From NCBI RefSeq assembly GCF_000974985.2, contig NZ_LAVA02000018.1, forward strand, positions 1-64,000: a DNA stretch of 64,000 bases. Direction: 5' to 3'. The translations under genes were made by a program, and so were the position numbers. Positions 17,555 through 26,475 of the stretch are shown here, in pieces (positions within the stretch are counted from its first letter, which is position 1; each line of letters opens with the position of its first letter). The DNA comes from Streptomyces mangrovisoli. GTDB taxonomy: Bacteria > Actinomycetota > Actinomycetes > Streptomycetales > Streptomycetaceae. The notes under the pieces are model-generated. The model made no database searches. It was not told the DNA's origin and was given only the letters and a program-made list of their open reading frames with translations.

Positions 17555-20224
17555 GTGTCAGCACCGACCCGCAAGAGACGATGGTTCACGATCTGCGCGC
17601 TCACGGCCTCGGCCGCGCTCGTCGCGATCCCCGCAGGCGCCGCGCCCGGTGCGGGCGGCACGCCCTTCGGTGTGCGCGCGCTCGACCGACTCGCCGACGG
17701 CCGCGCGCAGTCCGTGGGCGCGGTCAGCCCCCGGGTGGCGGCCGAGGACGACGACGGCAACGAGGCGGACGAGATCGCCGAGGGGGCCGAGCAGTACGCC
17801 GAGGCCCGCACCTCGCCCGGCATCGTCTCCCCCGGCGCGTACGGCGCCGCGTGGACCAGCCTGAACAACCTCGCCGACACCGGCGGCAGTTGGCGCAACG
17901 TCACCGACCTGCGGTACGACTCCGACGACTCCCGCTACCGCGACATCGACTCCAACTCCAGCGGCGGGTCGGGCGATGTCACCGGCCGGATGGCCGCGAT
18001 CGCCGCTGACGACGACGGCTACGTCTACGCGGGCAGCGCGGGCGGCGGCGTGTGGCGGTCCGCGCAGGGCGGTGGGCGCTGGACGCCCATCAGCGACCGG
18101 CTGCCGTCCCAGTCCACCGGGGCACTGGCGCTGGACGGCTCCGGGCGGCTGTGGCTGGGCACCGGCGAGGCGACGACCAACGCCGACGCCTACCTGGGCA
18201 GTGGAGTCTACGTCCTGGCCCACCCGCAGCACGGCACCTTCTCCACCCGCAGCCGGGTCGGCGGTGACGAGCTCGAGTCCACCACCATCCACGAACTGCG
18301 CTTCGCCGGCGCCAAGGTGTGGGCGGCGACCAGCGAAGGCGTCTGGAGCCACTCCACCAAGACGCTGACCGGCTCCTGGAAGCTGGAGTTCGCGCCCAAC
18401 CCCGACTACCTGCCGGGTGGTTCGAAGGCCGACGACCCCGACGCGGCGTACAAGAACATCGCGAACGACATCGCGATCGACCCCAAGGACCCGTCCAAGG
18501 TGGTCCTGGCGGTGGGCTGGCGCAGCGGTGACGACTACAACGGCTTCTACACCAAGGGCACCGGCGGCACCTGGAACCGGATCAGCAGCGGCCTGGGCGA
18601 CCTGCCCAGCGACCCGGACCAGGTCGGCAACGTCACCTTCGCCCGCTCCGCCGACGGCTCGCGCTACTACGCCATCGACCAGTCGCCCGAGGAGCTCAAC
18701 ACCAACCCCGACAGCGGGCTCGAAGGCATCTACGTCTCCAAGTCCGGCTCGCCGACCGGACCCTGGACGAAGATCGCCGACTATCAGGGGCTGGCGGCCT
18801 CGGGCTCCGCGCTGACCACCTCCGGCTACATGCCGGGCGTGCAGGCCTGGTACAACCAGTTCCTCACCGTCGACCCGAGCGACGCCGACCACGTCTACGC
18901 CGGGCTCGAAGAGGTCTACGAAACCACCGACGGCGGCGGCACCTGGTCGACCGTGGGGCCGTACTGGAACTTCAACTTCCCCTGCTGGTCCATCGATCCG
19001 GCGAAGCAGACCGGTGACTGCCACCAGACCATCCACTCCGACCAGCACGGCGTCGCCATCGGCCGCTACCACGGCAAGAGCGTCGTGTACGTCGGCAACG
19101 ACGGCGGCGTCTACCGGCGCCCGGTGCACGGCTCCCAGGACGCCTCCGGCCACGCCACCGACTGGACCTCCCTCAACGACGGCACCATCGACACCCTCCA
19201 GTACTACTCCGTCGGCGTCGGCCAGGACCTCGACCACGGCGGCGTCTCCGTCACCGGCGGCCTCCAGGACAACGGCCAGTCGATCCTGCGCAGCAACGAC
19301 AAGGTGATGGGCTCCGACTTCGGCGGCGACGGCGGCGACACCCTCACCGACCCCGCCAACGGCTGCAACATCGCCGAGGAGTATGTCTACCTCTCCGTGC
19401 AGGTGACCCAGAACTGCGCTGTCAACGACGGCAGTTGGATCACCGACCCCAGCAAGGCGACCTCGTACGGCGTCGCCCCGGCCGACAACGCCACCGGCGA
19501 GGCCCGCTTCATCGCCCCGCTCGCCACCGACCTGAAGAGCAGCACGACCTGGATCGCGGGCGGCCGTCACGTGTGGGTGCAGACCCACGGCTACGCCATC
19601 CGCAGCGGTGACGAGTGGAAGAGCGTGTACGACCTCGGCGCCGGCCGCACCGCGACCGCCGTCGCGGCCTCCGGCGGGAAGGTCTACGCGGCCTGGTGCG
19701 GCCCCTGCAACAACCAGGGCTTCGCGCGCGGAATCTCCGTCGGCAACGCTGGGGGCACCTCCCGGACGAAGTCTGGGGGAGGAACGGGTTGGCACGACAT
19801 CTCCCTGCCGGTGGACGGCACGGTGCCCAACCGCTACCTCTCCGGCTTCGCCATCGACCCGAAGAACGCCGACCACGTCTACCTCGTCGTGAACGGCTTC
19901 TCCCGGCACTGGACCGAGGGCCCCGGCGCCGGCGTCGGCCACGTCTTCGAGTCCACCGACGGCGGCACCAGTTGGAAGGACATCTCGGCCAACCTGCCCG
20001 ACGTACCCGCCGACTCGGCCGTCGTCACGCCGAACGGCGGGCTCGCCGTCGCCACGGACCTCGGTGTCGTGTACCGCGCCGCCGGCCGCACCACCTGGCG
20101 GCGCGTCGGCAACCTCCCGGCCGTCGCCGTACTCCAGTTGAAGCTCAGCCCCGACGGAAGCACGTTGTACGCGGCCACGCACGGCCGCGGCATCTACACC
20201 ATCAAGGTGCGCGACTGCGGCTGA
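17555..20224 (+). CDS. Large secreted BNR/WD40-like beta-propeller protein
   Basis: A GTG start with GGAGG 5 bases upstream gives 889 residues; the longer frame to 17354 is not coding-like. A signal peptide (FTICALTASAALVAIPAGA) precedes a chain of Asp-box (BNR) repeats such as TTDGGGTWSTV and STDGGTSWKDIS, separated by propeller strands (YVYAGSAGGGVWRSA, VYVGNDGGVYRRP). The fold is that of sortilin/GH74-type double propellers. Catalytic residues of a glycosidase cannot be identified, so an extracellular binding or xyloglucanase-like role is open. A 14-residue Gly/Ser/Thr insert at about residue 732 comes from a palindromic repeat. Confidence 0.82.
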   Translation: MSAPTRKRRWFTICALTASAALVAIPAGAAPGAGGTPFGVRALDRLADGRAQSVGAVSPRVAAEDDDGNEADEIAEGAEQYAEARTSPGIVSPGAYGAAWTSLNNLADTGGSWRNVTDLRYDSDDSRYRDIDSNSSGGSGDVTGRMAAIAADDDGYVYAGSAGGGVWRSAQGGGRWTPISDRLPSQSTGALALDGSGRLWLGTGEATTNADAYLGSGVYVLAHPQHGTFSTRSRVGGDELESTTIHELRFAGAKVWAATSEGVWSHSTKTLTGSWKLEFAPNPDYLPGGSKADDPDAAYKNIANDIAIDPKDPSKVVLAVGWRSGDDYNGFYTKGTGGTWNRISSGLGDLPSDPDQVGNVTFARSADGSRYYAIDQSPEELNTNPDSGLEGIYVSKSGSPTGPWTKIADYQGLAASGSALTTSGYMPGVQAWYNQFLTVDPSDADHVYAGLEEVYETTDGGGTWSTVGPYWNFNFPCWSIDPAKQTGDCHQTIHSDQHGVAIGRYHGKSVVYVGNDGGVYRRPVHGSQDASGHATDWTSLNDGTIDTLQYYSVGVGQDLDHGGVSVTGGLQDNGQSILRSNDKVMGSDFGGDGGDTLTDPANGCNIAEEYVYLSVQVTQNCAVNDGSWITDPSKATSYGVAPADNATGEARFIAPLATDLKSSTTWIAGGRHVWVQTHGYAIRSGDEWKSVYDLGAGRTATAVAASGGKVYAAWCGPCNNQGFARGISVGNAGGTSRTKSGGGTGWHDISLPVDGTVPNRYLSGFAIDPKNADHVYLVVNGFSRHWTEGPGAGVGHVFESTDGGTSWKDISANLPDVPADSAVVTPNGGLAVATDLGVVYRAAGRTTWRRVGNLPAVAVLQLKLSPDGSTLYAATHGRGIYTIKVRDCG
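19748..19785. repeat. Short palindromic interspersed repeat inside a coding frame
   Basis: GCTGGGGGCACCTCCC followed by a 19777-19782 GGGAGG that pairs with CCTCCC at 19758-19763 resembles small palindromic elements I recall as dispersed between Streptomyces genes. Here it sits in frame within the beta-propeller gene and encodes a Gly/Ser/Thr-rich insert. Confidence 0.5.
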
Positions 20225-20239
20225 CACCGGCCGACCGCA

Positions 20240-20277
20240 CAGGGGTGGTCCCGGCGAAGGACCCGGGATCACCCCTG
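20240..20277. terminator. Bidirectional terminator between convergent genes
   Basis: CAGGGGTG-GTCCCGG (20240-20254) pairs with CCGGGATCACCCCTG (20263-20277) with one G-T pair and an 8-base loop. It lies between the stops of the propeller gene and the convergent lipoprotein gene, and its right arm overlaps the latter's last codons. Confidence 0.7.
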
Positions 20278-20832
20278 CCCCGGGTACGGCGTCACCGTCA
20301 TCTCCAGCAGGAAGACGCCGCGTGCCGCGCCCGCCACGTCCGGCGCCTTCGCCTGCGCGGTGATGCCGGCTGCGCCGCCGCGTGCACCGGCACAGCGCAG
20401 CGAGGCGTGCGCGGTGCCGTCGGAGTCCAGACGCCACCCCGAGACGACGACCAGGGCCGGTGCGGAACTCCGTACGGCCGTCCACCGCTTGTCGTCCGTG
20501 CGAGGCCGCAGGACGAGGGTCACCACGGTGCCGGGCCGCACGCACAACCGCCGCCGCGGCGGATCGCCCGGGGCGACGGTGACCTGCGTCCGCCCCGCGA
20601 GACAGCCGCCGCCCGAAGCCGGGGACGAGGAGGCGGACGCGGACGGGCCGGGGGCTCGGGTGGGCACCGCCGAGGCGGCCGTGGGCGGACGCGACGACGC
20701 GGAACTCCTCGCCGACTCCGCAGGCCGGCTCCCGGACGGCCCGGCCCCCGCTCCCCCTCCCGCCGGACCACCGCAAGCCGCCAGGGCGACCACGGTCCCG
20801 GCGCCGATCCACCCCGCGCCCCTCCACCGCAT
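20269..20832 (-). CDS. Putative lipoprotein
   Basis: The 187-aa protein has a lipobox (VVALAAC, Cys at residue 20), a Ser/Pro/Ala-rich linker of about 50 residues and a C-terminal beta-rich domain beginning GGCLAGRTQVTVAPGDPPRR and including SGWRLDSDGTAHASLRC. It should be tethered to the outer face of the membrane. A GGGAGGTGG ribosome-binding site precedes the ATG. The domain is not one I can name. It is convergent with the propeller gene and shares a terminator with it. Confidence 0.75.
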   Translation of the reverse strand: MRWRGAGWIGAGTVVALAACGGPAGGGAGAGPSGSRPAESARSSASSRPPTAASAVPTRAPGPSASASSSPASGGGCLAGRTQVTVAPGDPPRRRLCVRPGTVVTLVLRPRTDDKRWTAVRSSAPALVVVSGWRLDSDGTAHASLRCAGARGGAAGITAQAKAPDVAGAARGVFLLEMTVTPYPGQG

Positions 20833-21001
20833 GAGCCACCTCCCGCCGACGGGCCCAGCCTTCAGAATGCCTCCGCGTCAGCGCGGGAGGGACCGGTTCG
20901 CGGAAGGCGCGGCCGCGCGGATCCGCGAGCGGGGCGTGGCGTCACAGGGACGCCCCCCGACGACATCCGCGCCCGCACGGCGACCGGCAGGGCCGGGCGC
21001 G

Positions 21002-21364
21002 TCAGAAGGTGGTCGCCGCCCACGCGGCGACGGCCGCCATGACCAGCAGGGCCGCGTTGAGACCGGTCTCCTTCACCTCGCCCCGGGAGAGGTGGAGCGC
21101 GGCCGCGAGGACCTGGAGCACCACGAAGCCCACGGCCGCCGCGACCGCGAGGCCCGGCGCGATCCCGGTGGCCGGGGGCAGCACGAGTCCGGCGACGCCG
21201 AGCACTTCCACGGCCCCGATCGCACGCACCACCGGCATCGGCACGGTGTCGACCCAGCCCATCATCGGGGCCAGCTGCTCCTTGCTCTGCACGGCCTTCC
21301 TGCCGCCGGAGTACAGGTAGAGCAGCCCGAGAAGCGCGGCGAGTATCCAGTAGGTGACGGCCAT
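21002..21364 (-). CDS. DoxX-family membrane protein
   Basis: The 120-aa protein has four membrane helices and the DoxX pattern: YSGGRKAVQSKEQLAPMMGWVD after the first helix, then IGAVEVLGVAGLVLPPATG. DoxX-like proteins are linked to thiol and quinone redox homeostasis, but the reaction is not settled. It is divergent from the HxlR gene, with a perfect inverted repeat between them, so regulation by that protein is likely. Confidence 0.85.
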   Translation of the reverse strand: MAVTYWILAALLGLLYLYSGGRKAVQSKEQLAPMMGWVDTVPMPVVRAIGAVEVLGVAGLVLPPATGIAPGLAVAAAVGFVVLQVLAAALHLSRGEVKETGLNAALLVMAAVAAWAATTF

Positions 21365-21434
21365 GACATGCCCCTTCGACGACGTGTGGCGGTGGGAGGC
21401 GTCATCATGGAACAGCGCCGGACGGCGTACAAAA

Positions 21435-21450
21435 GGCACACCCGTGTGCC
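21435..21450. promoter_or_regulatory. Candidate HxlR operator
   Basis: GGCACAC (21435-21441) and GTGTGCC (21444-21450) form a perfect 7-2-7 inverted repeat in the intergenic region of the divergent doxX-type and hxlR genes, where an autoregulating HxlR protein would bind. Confidence 0.6.
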
Positions 21451-21470
21451 CGAAGCCCCGAAGGAGTGCG

Positions 21471-21914
21471 ATGTCCCAGCCCCGGCCCGAGGGGGCCTGC
21501 CTCATCCGGGGCGACGCGGGCCGTACGGTCCGCCATGTCCTCGACCGCATCGGCGACCGGTGGTCGCTGCTGGTGGTCGCCACGCTGCACGGCGACGGCC
21601 TGCGCTTCACGGAACTCCTGCGCCGGGTCCCGGGCGTCTCGCAGCGGATGCTCACCCTCACGCTGCGGCATCTGGAGCGCGACGGGCTGGTGGCCCGCAC
21701 CTCCTATCCCGAGGTGCCGCCCCGCGTCGAGTACGAGCTGACGGAGACCGGCCGCACCCTGATCGGGCCCGCCGTCGCGCTCGCCGAGTGGGCCGCCGAG
21801 CACAACCCCGACATCGAGCGCAGCCGCCGCTCCTACGACGCCGCGCGCGACGCGGGCGCGGACTCGGACGCGGACACGGGCGCGGACGAGGGCGCGGGCA
21901 AGGGTCCGGCCTGA
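21471..21914 (+). CDS. HxlR-family winged-helix regulator
   Basis: The 147-aa protein has an HxlR domain at about residues 12-105: CLIRGDAGRTVRHVLDRIGDRWSLL, then LRRVPGVSQRMLTLTLRHLERDGLV and a wing YPEVPPRVEYELTETG. The second cysteine typical of thiol sensors is not seen, although Cys10 near the N-terminus could sense electrophiles. AAGGAG lies 4 bases before the ATG. The tail is a low-complexity Asp/Ala/Gly stretch. It probably represses itself and the DoxX gene. Confidence 0.88.
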   Translation: MSQPRPEGACLIRGDAGRTVRHVLDRIGDRWSLLVVATLHGDGLRFTELLRRVPGVSQRMLTLTLRHLERDGLVARTSYPEVPPRVEYELTETGRTLIGPAVALAEWAAEHNPDIERSRRSYDAARDAGADSDADTGADEGAGKGPA

Positions 21915-21944
21915 CGCGCCGCCCACCGACCGGCCAGGGGCCGA

Positions 21945-22448
21945 TCAGCCCTCCGGGGCGGCGACGAAGCGTTCCAGCAGGGCGATCAGGAGTTCCTGGT
22001 CGCCCTCGTCCATGCCGTCCAGGAGCCGGGCGGCCACGTCCTCGCTGATCCGCGCGGCCTCGGCGAACAGCGCCCGGCCCTCGTCGGTCATCTCCACCGC
22101 GTAGGCGCGCCGGTCGGCGGGGGACGGACGCCGTACGGCCAGGCCACGGGACTCCAGGTCGTCGACCGTGCGCACCATCGCGGACTTGTCGCTGCCGGTG
22201 AGATCGATGAGCTGTCGCTGGCTGAGCGGCCCGTGCTTGCGCAGGTTGAGCAGCACGCCGTGGTGCCGGCCCTCGATGCCCAGCGGGCGCAGAGCCTCGG
22301 TGAACGTGCGCGCGGCGCGGCGCTGGGCGAGGCGCAGCAGCGGGCCGATGCGGACCGCGCCCGCGCCGAGGGCGGGGGAAGGCGCGGAGGGCCCGGGCAC
22401 GGGCGAGGCGGACTCGGGCGTCGGCGAAGGGGACTCGGGCGGCTTCAT
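21945..22448 (-). CDS. MarR-family regulator
   Basis: The 167-aa protein has a Pro/Ser-rich N-terminal stretch of about 30 residues and then a MarR fold. The recognition part reads HGVLLNLRKHGPLSQRQLIDLTG and the wing VRRPSPADRRAYAVEMTDEG. The start at 22448 is preferred over 22499 because the latter would consume the operator region. It is divergent from the membrane-protein/multicopper-oxidase operon, and a 7-10-7 inverted repeat lies between them, so that operon is its likely target. Confidence 0.88.
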   Translation of the reverse strand: MKPPESPSPTPESASPVPGPSAPSPALGAGAVRIGPLLRLAQRRAARTFTEALRPLGIEGRHHGVLLNLRKHGPLSQRQLIDLTGSDKSAMVRTVDDLESRGLAVRRPSPADRRAYAVEMTDEGRALFAEAARISEDVAARLLDGMDEGDQELLIALLERFVAAPEG

Positions 22449-22487
22449 CGCCGCCCAGCATAGGCCAGCCCGAGATTGGTTACAGCG

Positions 22488-22511
22488 AGATAGTCTCATG
22501 TGGCACTATCT
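22488..22511. promoter_or_regulatory. Candidate MarR operator
   Basis: AGATAGT (22488-22494) and ACTATCT (22505-22511) form a perfect inverted repeat with a 10-bp spacer between the divergent marR and membrane-protein genes. It ends 5 bases before the downstream ATG, so a bound repressor would block initiation of that operon. Confidence 0.6.
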
Positions 22512-22516
22512 TGTTC

Positions 22517-22975
22517 ATGCCTAATTCGACTGTACGGCCGCCTTCGCCCGTGCGGCCTTCGTCCGCGCGGCTTTCGACGGTGCGGCCGTGGACCCTCGTG
22601 GTCTTCCGGACCGTGGTGACCTGCGAGGCCGTCCTCGCGCTCGGGCAGGCGGTCCTGGCGGGCAGTTTCCTGTCCGGCCACTACGAGGCCCTCGACCTGC
22701 ACGCCCTCAACGCGACCGCCACGGGGCTGACCGCACTCGCCCAGATCGTGGCCGCGCTGCTGCTGTGGCGGCCCGGCGGCGGACCGGGCTGGCCGGTACT
22801 GGCCGGCATCGCGCTCTTCGCCGTGGAGGCGGGACAGATCGCCATGGGGTACGGGCGCGCGCTCGCCGTCCATGTCCCGCTCGGCGTGGCGATCATCGCC
22901 GGCACCCTGCTCATGCTGGTCTGGGCGTGGCGCCCGGCGGCGGGCCCCGAGCGCGCCGCCGGGGCGGACGCATGA
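22517..22975 (+). CDS. Small integral membrane protein, first gene of the multicopper oxidase operon
   Basis: The 152-aa protein has about four membrane helices (TLVVFRTVVTCEAVLALGQAVLAG; ALNATATGLTALAQIVAALLLW; VLAGIALFAVEAGQIAMGYG; VHVPLGVAIIAGTLLMLVWAW). No family name comes to mind. Histidines lie at HYEALDLHAL and AVHVPLG, which could bind heme or copper. There is no ribosome-binding site and the operator reaches almost to the ATG, so the mRNA may be leaderless. It overlaps the oxidase gene by ATGA and is translationally coupled to it. Confidence 0.75.
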   Translation: MPNSTVRPPSPVRPSSARLSTVRPWTLVVFRTVVTCEAVLALGQAVLAGSFLSGHYEALDLHALNATATGLTALAQIVAALLLWRPGGGPGWPVLAGIALFAVEAGQIAMGYGRALAVHVPLGVAIIAGTLLMLVWAWRPAAGPERAAGADA

Positions 22976-24612
22976 CCGGGGGCATCGCCAGGCGCCGCCT
23001 GCTGGCCGCGACCGCACTGGGCGGAGGCGCGCTCGCCGTGGGCGGATGGGCCCTGGCGGGAGGGGCGTTGACGCCGGGGCAGCCGGGGCTGCTGCTGCGC
23101 AGCCGGGCCCCCCTCCCGCGGCCGTACGCCGTACCGCTGCCGGTCCCGCCCGTCCTCGCGCCCACACGGTCCGACGGGACCGCGGACGTCTACGAGATCG
23201 TCCAGCGCACGGCGCGTCTGCGCATCCTGCCCGGCCTGGAGACCAACGCCTGGACCTACGGCGGGACTTTCCCCGGGCCGACCCTCGACTCCCGTTCCGG
23301 GCGCCGGACGGTGGTACGCCACCGCAACGAACTGCCGCACCCGACCGTGGTCCACCTGCACGGTGGGCACACGCCCGCCGGCAGCGACGGCTACCCGACC
23401 GCGCTGATCGTGCCACGGGGCGGCGCGGGCTCCGGCACAGGCACCGGCACGGGCGGAGCGACCTCCTCGGCCGACGACATGGCAGGCATGGCGGGCATGA
23501 CCGGGATGGCGGGCATGACCGGAACGGCCACCACTCAGGACCACACCCCGACCTCGCGGACGTACACCTATCCGATGGAGCAGCGGGCCGCCACCCTCTG
23601 GTACCACGACCACCGCATGGGCTTCACCGGCCCGAACGTGTGGCACGGACTGGCCGGTTTCCATCTGGTCCACGACGACGAGGAGGAGGCGCTACCGCTG
23701 CCCCGGGGCGACCGGGACATCCCCCTGATGATCGCCGACCGGGCCTTCGAGGCCGACGGCTCCTTCCGCTATCCGGCCCTGGACGCCGCGCAGCACACAC
23801 CCGGTGTCACCGACCCGTACATGGACGGCGTGCTCGGCGACGTCATCCTGGTCAACGGGGCGCCGTGGCCGGTCCTCGAGACCCGGCGGCTGCGCTACCG
23901 GCTGCGTCTGCTCAACGCCTCCAACGCCCGCCGCTACCGACTGGCGCTCGATCCCCCGCCGCCGGGCGGCGGCGCCCTGGTGCAGATCGGCGGCGACGGC
24001 GGCCTGCTCGAACACCCGCTCGCGCACGACACGTTGGACATCGCCCCGGCCGAACGCTTCGACGTCGTCGTCGACTTCTCCCGCTACCGGCCCGGCACGC
24101 GCGTACGGCTGGTGAACCGGCTCGGCAGCGGCGGTACGGCCGAGGTCATGCGCTTCGACGTCTCCGCGGCCGCCCAGCCGCCCGCCGACGACTCACGCAT
24201 ACCGCACCGCCTCTCGACGATCCCCGCGCCGCGGCCCGAACGAGCCGTGGCGACCCGCACGTTCCACTTCCAGCGGCGGGCCGGGTCCACCGGCTGGACC
24301 ATCAACGGCCGCGCCTACGAGCCCGGCAGCCCCCTGGCCACCGTCCGTCTCGGCACCACCGAACGATGGCGCTTCGTCACCGACTTCCACCACCCGGTGC
24401 ATCTCCACCTCGACCACTTCCAGGTACTGGCCCGCAACGGCCGCTCCCCCGGCCCGTACGACGCCGGCTGGAAGGACACGGTGGACCTGCGACCCGCCGA
24501 ATCCGTGGAGATCATCACCCGCTTCACGGACTACCCGGGCCGGTTCATGCTGCACTGCCACAACCTGGAGCACGAGGACATGGCCATGATGGCGGACTTC
24601 GTCACGGAGTGA
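22972..24612 (+). CDS. Multicopper oxidase (CotA/bilirubin-oxidase-like), Tat-exported
   Basis: The 546-aa protein has a Tat-like leader (ARRRLLAATALGGGALAVGG) and all four copper motifs: HLHGGH, WYHDHRMG, HPVHLHLDHFQV and HCHNLEHEDMAM. These define the type 1 and the trinuclear copper sites. A Met-rich insert (DDMAGMAGMTGMAGMTG) lies near residue 165 between the first two motifs and may bind extra copper. The enzyme should oxidise phenols, bilirubin-like substrates or Cu(I) outside the membrane with reduction of O2 to water. It is coupled by ATGA to the upstream membrane protein and probably controlled by the divergent MarR. Confidence 0.9.
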   Translation: MTGGIARRRLLAATALGGGALAVGGWALAGGALTPGQPGLLLRSRAPLPRPYAVPLPVPPVLAPTRSDGTADVYEIVQRTARLRILPGLETNAWTYGGTFPGPTLDSRSGRRTVVRHRNELPHPTVVHLHGGHTPAGSDGYPTALIVPRGGAGSGTGTGTGGATSSADDMAGMAGMTGMAGMTGTATTQDHTPTSRTYTYPMEQRAATLWYHDHRMGFTGPNVWHGLAGFHLVHDDEEEALPLPRGDRDIPLMIADRAFEADGSFRYPALDAAQHTPGVTDPYMDGVLGDVILVNGAPWPVLETRRLRYRLRLLNASNARRYRLALDPPPPGGGALVQIGGDGGLLEHPLAHDTLDIAPAERFDVVVDFSRYRPGTRVRLVNRLGSGGTAEVMRFDVSAAAQPPADDSRIPHRLSTIPAPRPERAVATRTFHFQRRAGSTGWTINGRAYEPGSPLATVRLGTTERWRFVTDFHHPVHLHLDHFQVLARNGRSPGPYDAGWKDTVDLRPAESVEIITRFTDYPGRFMLHCHNLEHEDMAMMADFVTE

Positions 24613-24650
24613 AGCCCCCACCCGCGCCCAGGCGGATACCGTGGCATGTC

Positions 24651-25520
24651 ATGACCGTTCTGATCGTCGGCGGCAGCGGCTTCCTGGGCGGCGAAGTGGT
24701 CCGACAGGCGGTGGCGGCCGGGCACGTGACAGCCGCGACCTACGCCACCCGGCCCGGCGACTGCTCCGAAGTCCCTTGGCATCCACTCGATCTACGGGAC
24801 GGGGCGCGCGTGGACGCGGTACTGGCCGAGGTTGACCCGAGCCTCGTCGTCGACTGCTCGAGCGGCGGCGCCGACTGGACCGTGACGGCCGAAGGCCCGG
24901 TCCGGCTGGCGATGGCAGCCGCGAAGCGCGGGTGCCGTCTGGTCCATGTCTCCTCGGACGCCGTGTTCTCGGGCGCTCGGGGCCACTACGACGAGTCCTG
25001 CCACCCCGATCCCGTGACCCCGTACGGCGCGGCGAAGGCGGCAGCGGAGAGCGGGGTGCTGCTCGTGCAGCCGGAGGCCGTCGTCGCCCGGACGTCGCTC
25101 ATTATCGGGGACGGGCATTCTGTACGTTCCGCGCACGAGCGTGCCGTGCACGAACTCGCCGCCGGAACCCGGGTGGGCGTTCTGTTCACCGACGACATCC
25201 GCTGCCCCGTGCATGTGGCCGACCTGGCCGCCGGCCTGCTGGAACTGGCCTCGCAGGATTCGGTCGGCATCCACCATCTCGCGGGGGCGGACGCCGTCAG
25301 CCGTCATGAACTCGGCGTTCTCATCGCACGGCGGGACGGCCTCGAAGCCTCCCGGCTACCCACAGGCCTGCGGGCCGGGGGCGCGCTGCCCGGCGCCCTG
25401 GACGTACGGCTCGACAGTCGCGCCACCCAGCAGGGGCTGCGGACCGTGCTGCGCGGCGTCCGCCGGTTCTGCACCCCGGCGACAACACGAGGCCCTGTGC
25501 GGAATGGACGTCAAACCTGA
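24651..25520 (+). CDS. RmlD-like NAD(P)-dependent sugar reductase/epimerase
   Basis: The 289-aa extended short-chain dehydrogenase has the nucleotide-binding GGSGFLGG at residues 7-14, VHVSSDAVFSG (catalytic Ser) and PYGAAKAAAE (Tyr-x3-Lys). It lacks neighbours for dTDP-rhamnose synthesis, so it may act on another nucleotide sugar or have been recruited elsewhere. It follows the oxidase gene by 38 bp and could be read through from it. It is convergent with the LysR gene. Confidence 0.82.
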   Translation: MTVLIVGGSGFLGGEVVRQAVAAGHVTAATYATRPGDCSEVPWHPLDLRDGARVDAVLAEVDPSLVVDCSSGGADWTVTAEGPVRLAMAAAKRGCRLVHVSSDAVFSGARGHYDESCHPDPVTPYGAAKAAAESGVLLVQPEAVVARTSLIIGDGHSVRSAHERAVHELAAGTRVGVLFTDDIRCPVHVADLAAGLLELASQDSVGIHHLAGADAVSRHELGVLIARRDGLEASRLPTGLRAGGALPGALDVRLDSRATQQGLRTVLRGVRRFCTPATTRGPVRNGRQT

Positions 25521-25565
25521 ACATCCGCCGGACAGGACACTGGGCGCAAGGCGGGAGGGGCCCGG

Positions 25566-26474
25566 TCAGGGCTCGCCGCCGGGCGCGGGGCGCGTGCGGG
25601 TGCAGGATGAGCTGACCGTGTCCGCGAACGTCCGGGCCAGCGGGGTCAGGGCGTCCCAGCGGCGGACGGCCCAGCCGACCGGGAGCGGGGGGATCTCGGG
25701 GAGGGGGATCAGGCGCAGGCCGCCGGACGGCGGGAGGCCGGGCAGGGCGGGTATCGCGGCGTGGCCCAGGCCGAGTTCGGCGAGGACGAGTGCGGTGTCC
25801 CAGTCGGCGACGCTGGTGTGGGAGCCGGGGCGGACGCCCAACTCGTCGAAAGCCGTGTTCAGATGGGCTCCCGAGGAGGAGTTCGGCGGCAGCCGGACGA
25901 GGCGGATGTCCGTGAGGTCCGACGCGTCGACCCGGGCCCGGTCCGCGAGCGGGTCGTCGGACCGTACGGCGAGGACCCAGGGCAGGTCGAGCACGCGTCG
26001 CTGCTCGATGCCGCGGACCGGCGCGCCGAGGGTGATCCAGGCCAGGTCGAGATCGGTGGCGAGGAGCGCGTCGAAGCAGCTGCGTCTGGAGGTCTCGGTG
26101 CGGAACTCCAGGTTCACCTTCGGGTGGCGCCGGCGGAAGGTGACGACCGCATCGGCCATGAAGTGGCGGACGGTCGTACCGCCGGTCATGATCCGTACGG
26201 CGCCGCTCTCGCCGCTGACGAGGTCGCCCAGGCGGCGCAGCGCGAGATCGATGCCGCCGATGCCGTCGGCGGCGGCGTCGCGCAGGATCCGTCCCGCCGC
26301 CGTGGGCACGACCCCGCGCGGCTGACGCTCCAACAGGCTCACCCCGATCTCCCGTTCGAGGCGCTTGACGTGCTGGCTGACCGCGGACTGCGTGCACGAC
26401 AGGTCCCGCGCGACGGCGCTGAGACTCCCGGCGCGGCACACCGCCACGAACACCCGCAGGTCCTCCAGTGTCAT
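25566..26474 (-). CDS. LysR-family transcriptional regulator
   Basis: The 302-aa protein has the N-terminal HTH (LRVFVAVCRAGSLSAVARDLSCTQSAVSQHVKRLE) and a substrate-binding domain of periplasmic-protein type (VRIMTGGTTVRHFMADAVV to WAVRRWDALTPLARTFADTV). The ATG at 26474 is the canonical start MTLEDLRVFVAV; the longer frame is an artefact. It is divergent from the DUF6817-like gene, with an AGACCC/GGGTCT inverted repeat immediately upstream of its start. Confidence 0.9.
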   Translation of the reverse strand: MTLEDLRVFVAVCRAGSLSAVARDLSCTQSAVSQHVKRLEREIGVSLLERQPRGVVPTAAGRILRDAAADGIGGIDLALRRLGDLVSGESGAVRIMTGGTTVRHFMADAVVTFRRRHPKVNLEFRTETSRRSCFDALLATDLDLAWITLGAPVRGIEQRRVLDLPWVLAVRSDDPLADRARVDASDLTDIRLVRLPPNSSSGAHLNTAFDELGVRPGSHTSVADWDTALVLAELGLGHAAIPALPGLPPSGGLRLIPLPEIPPLPVGWAVRRWDALTPLARTFADTVSSSCTRTRPAPGGEP

Positions 26475-26475
26475 G

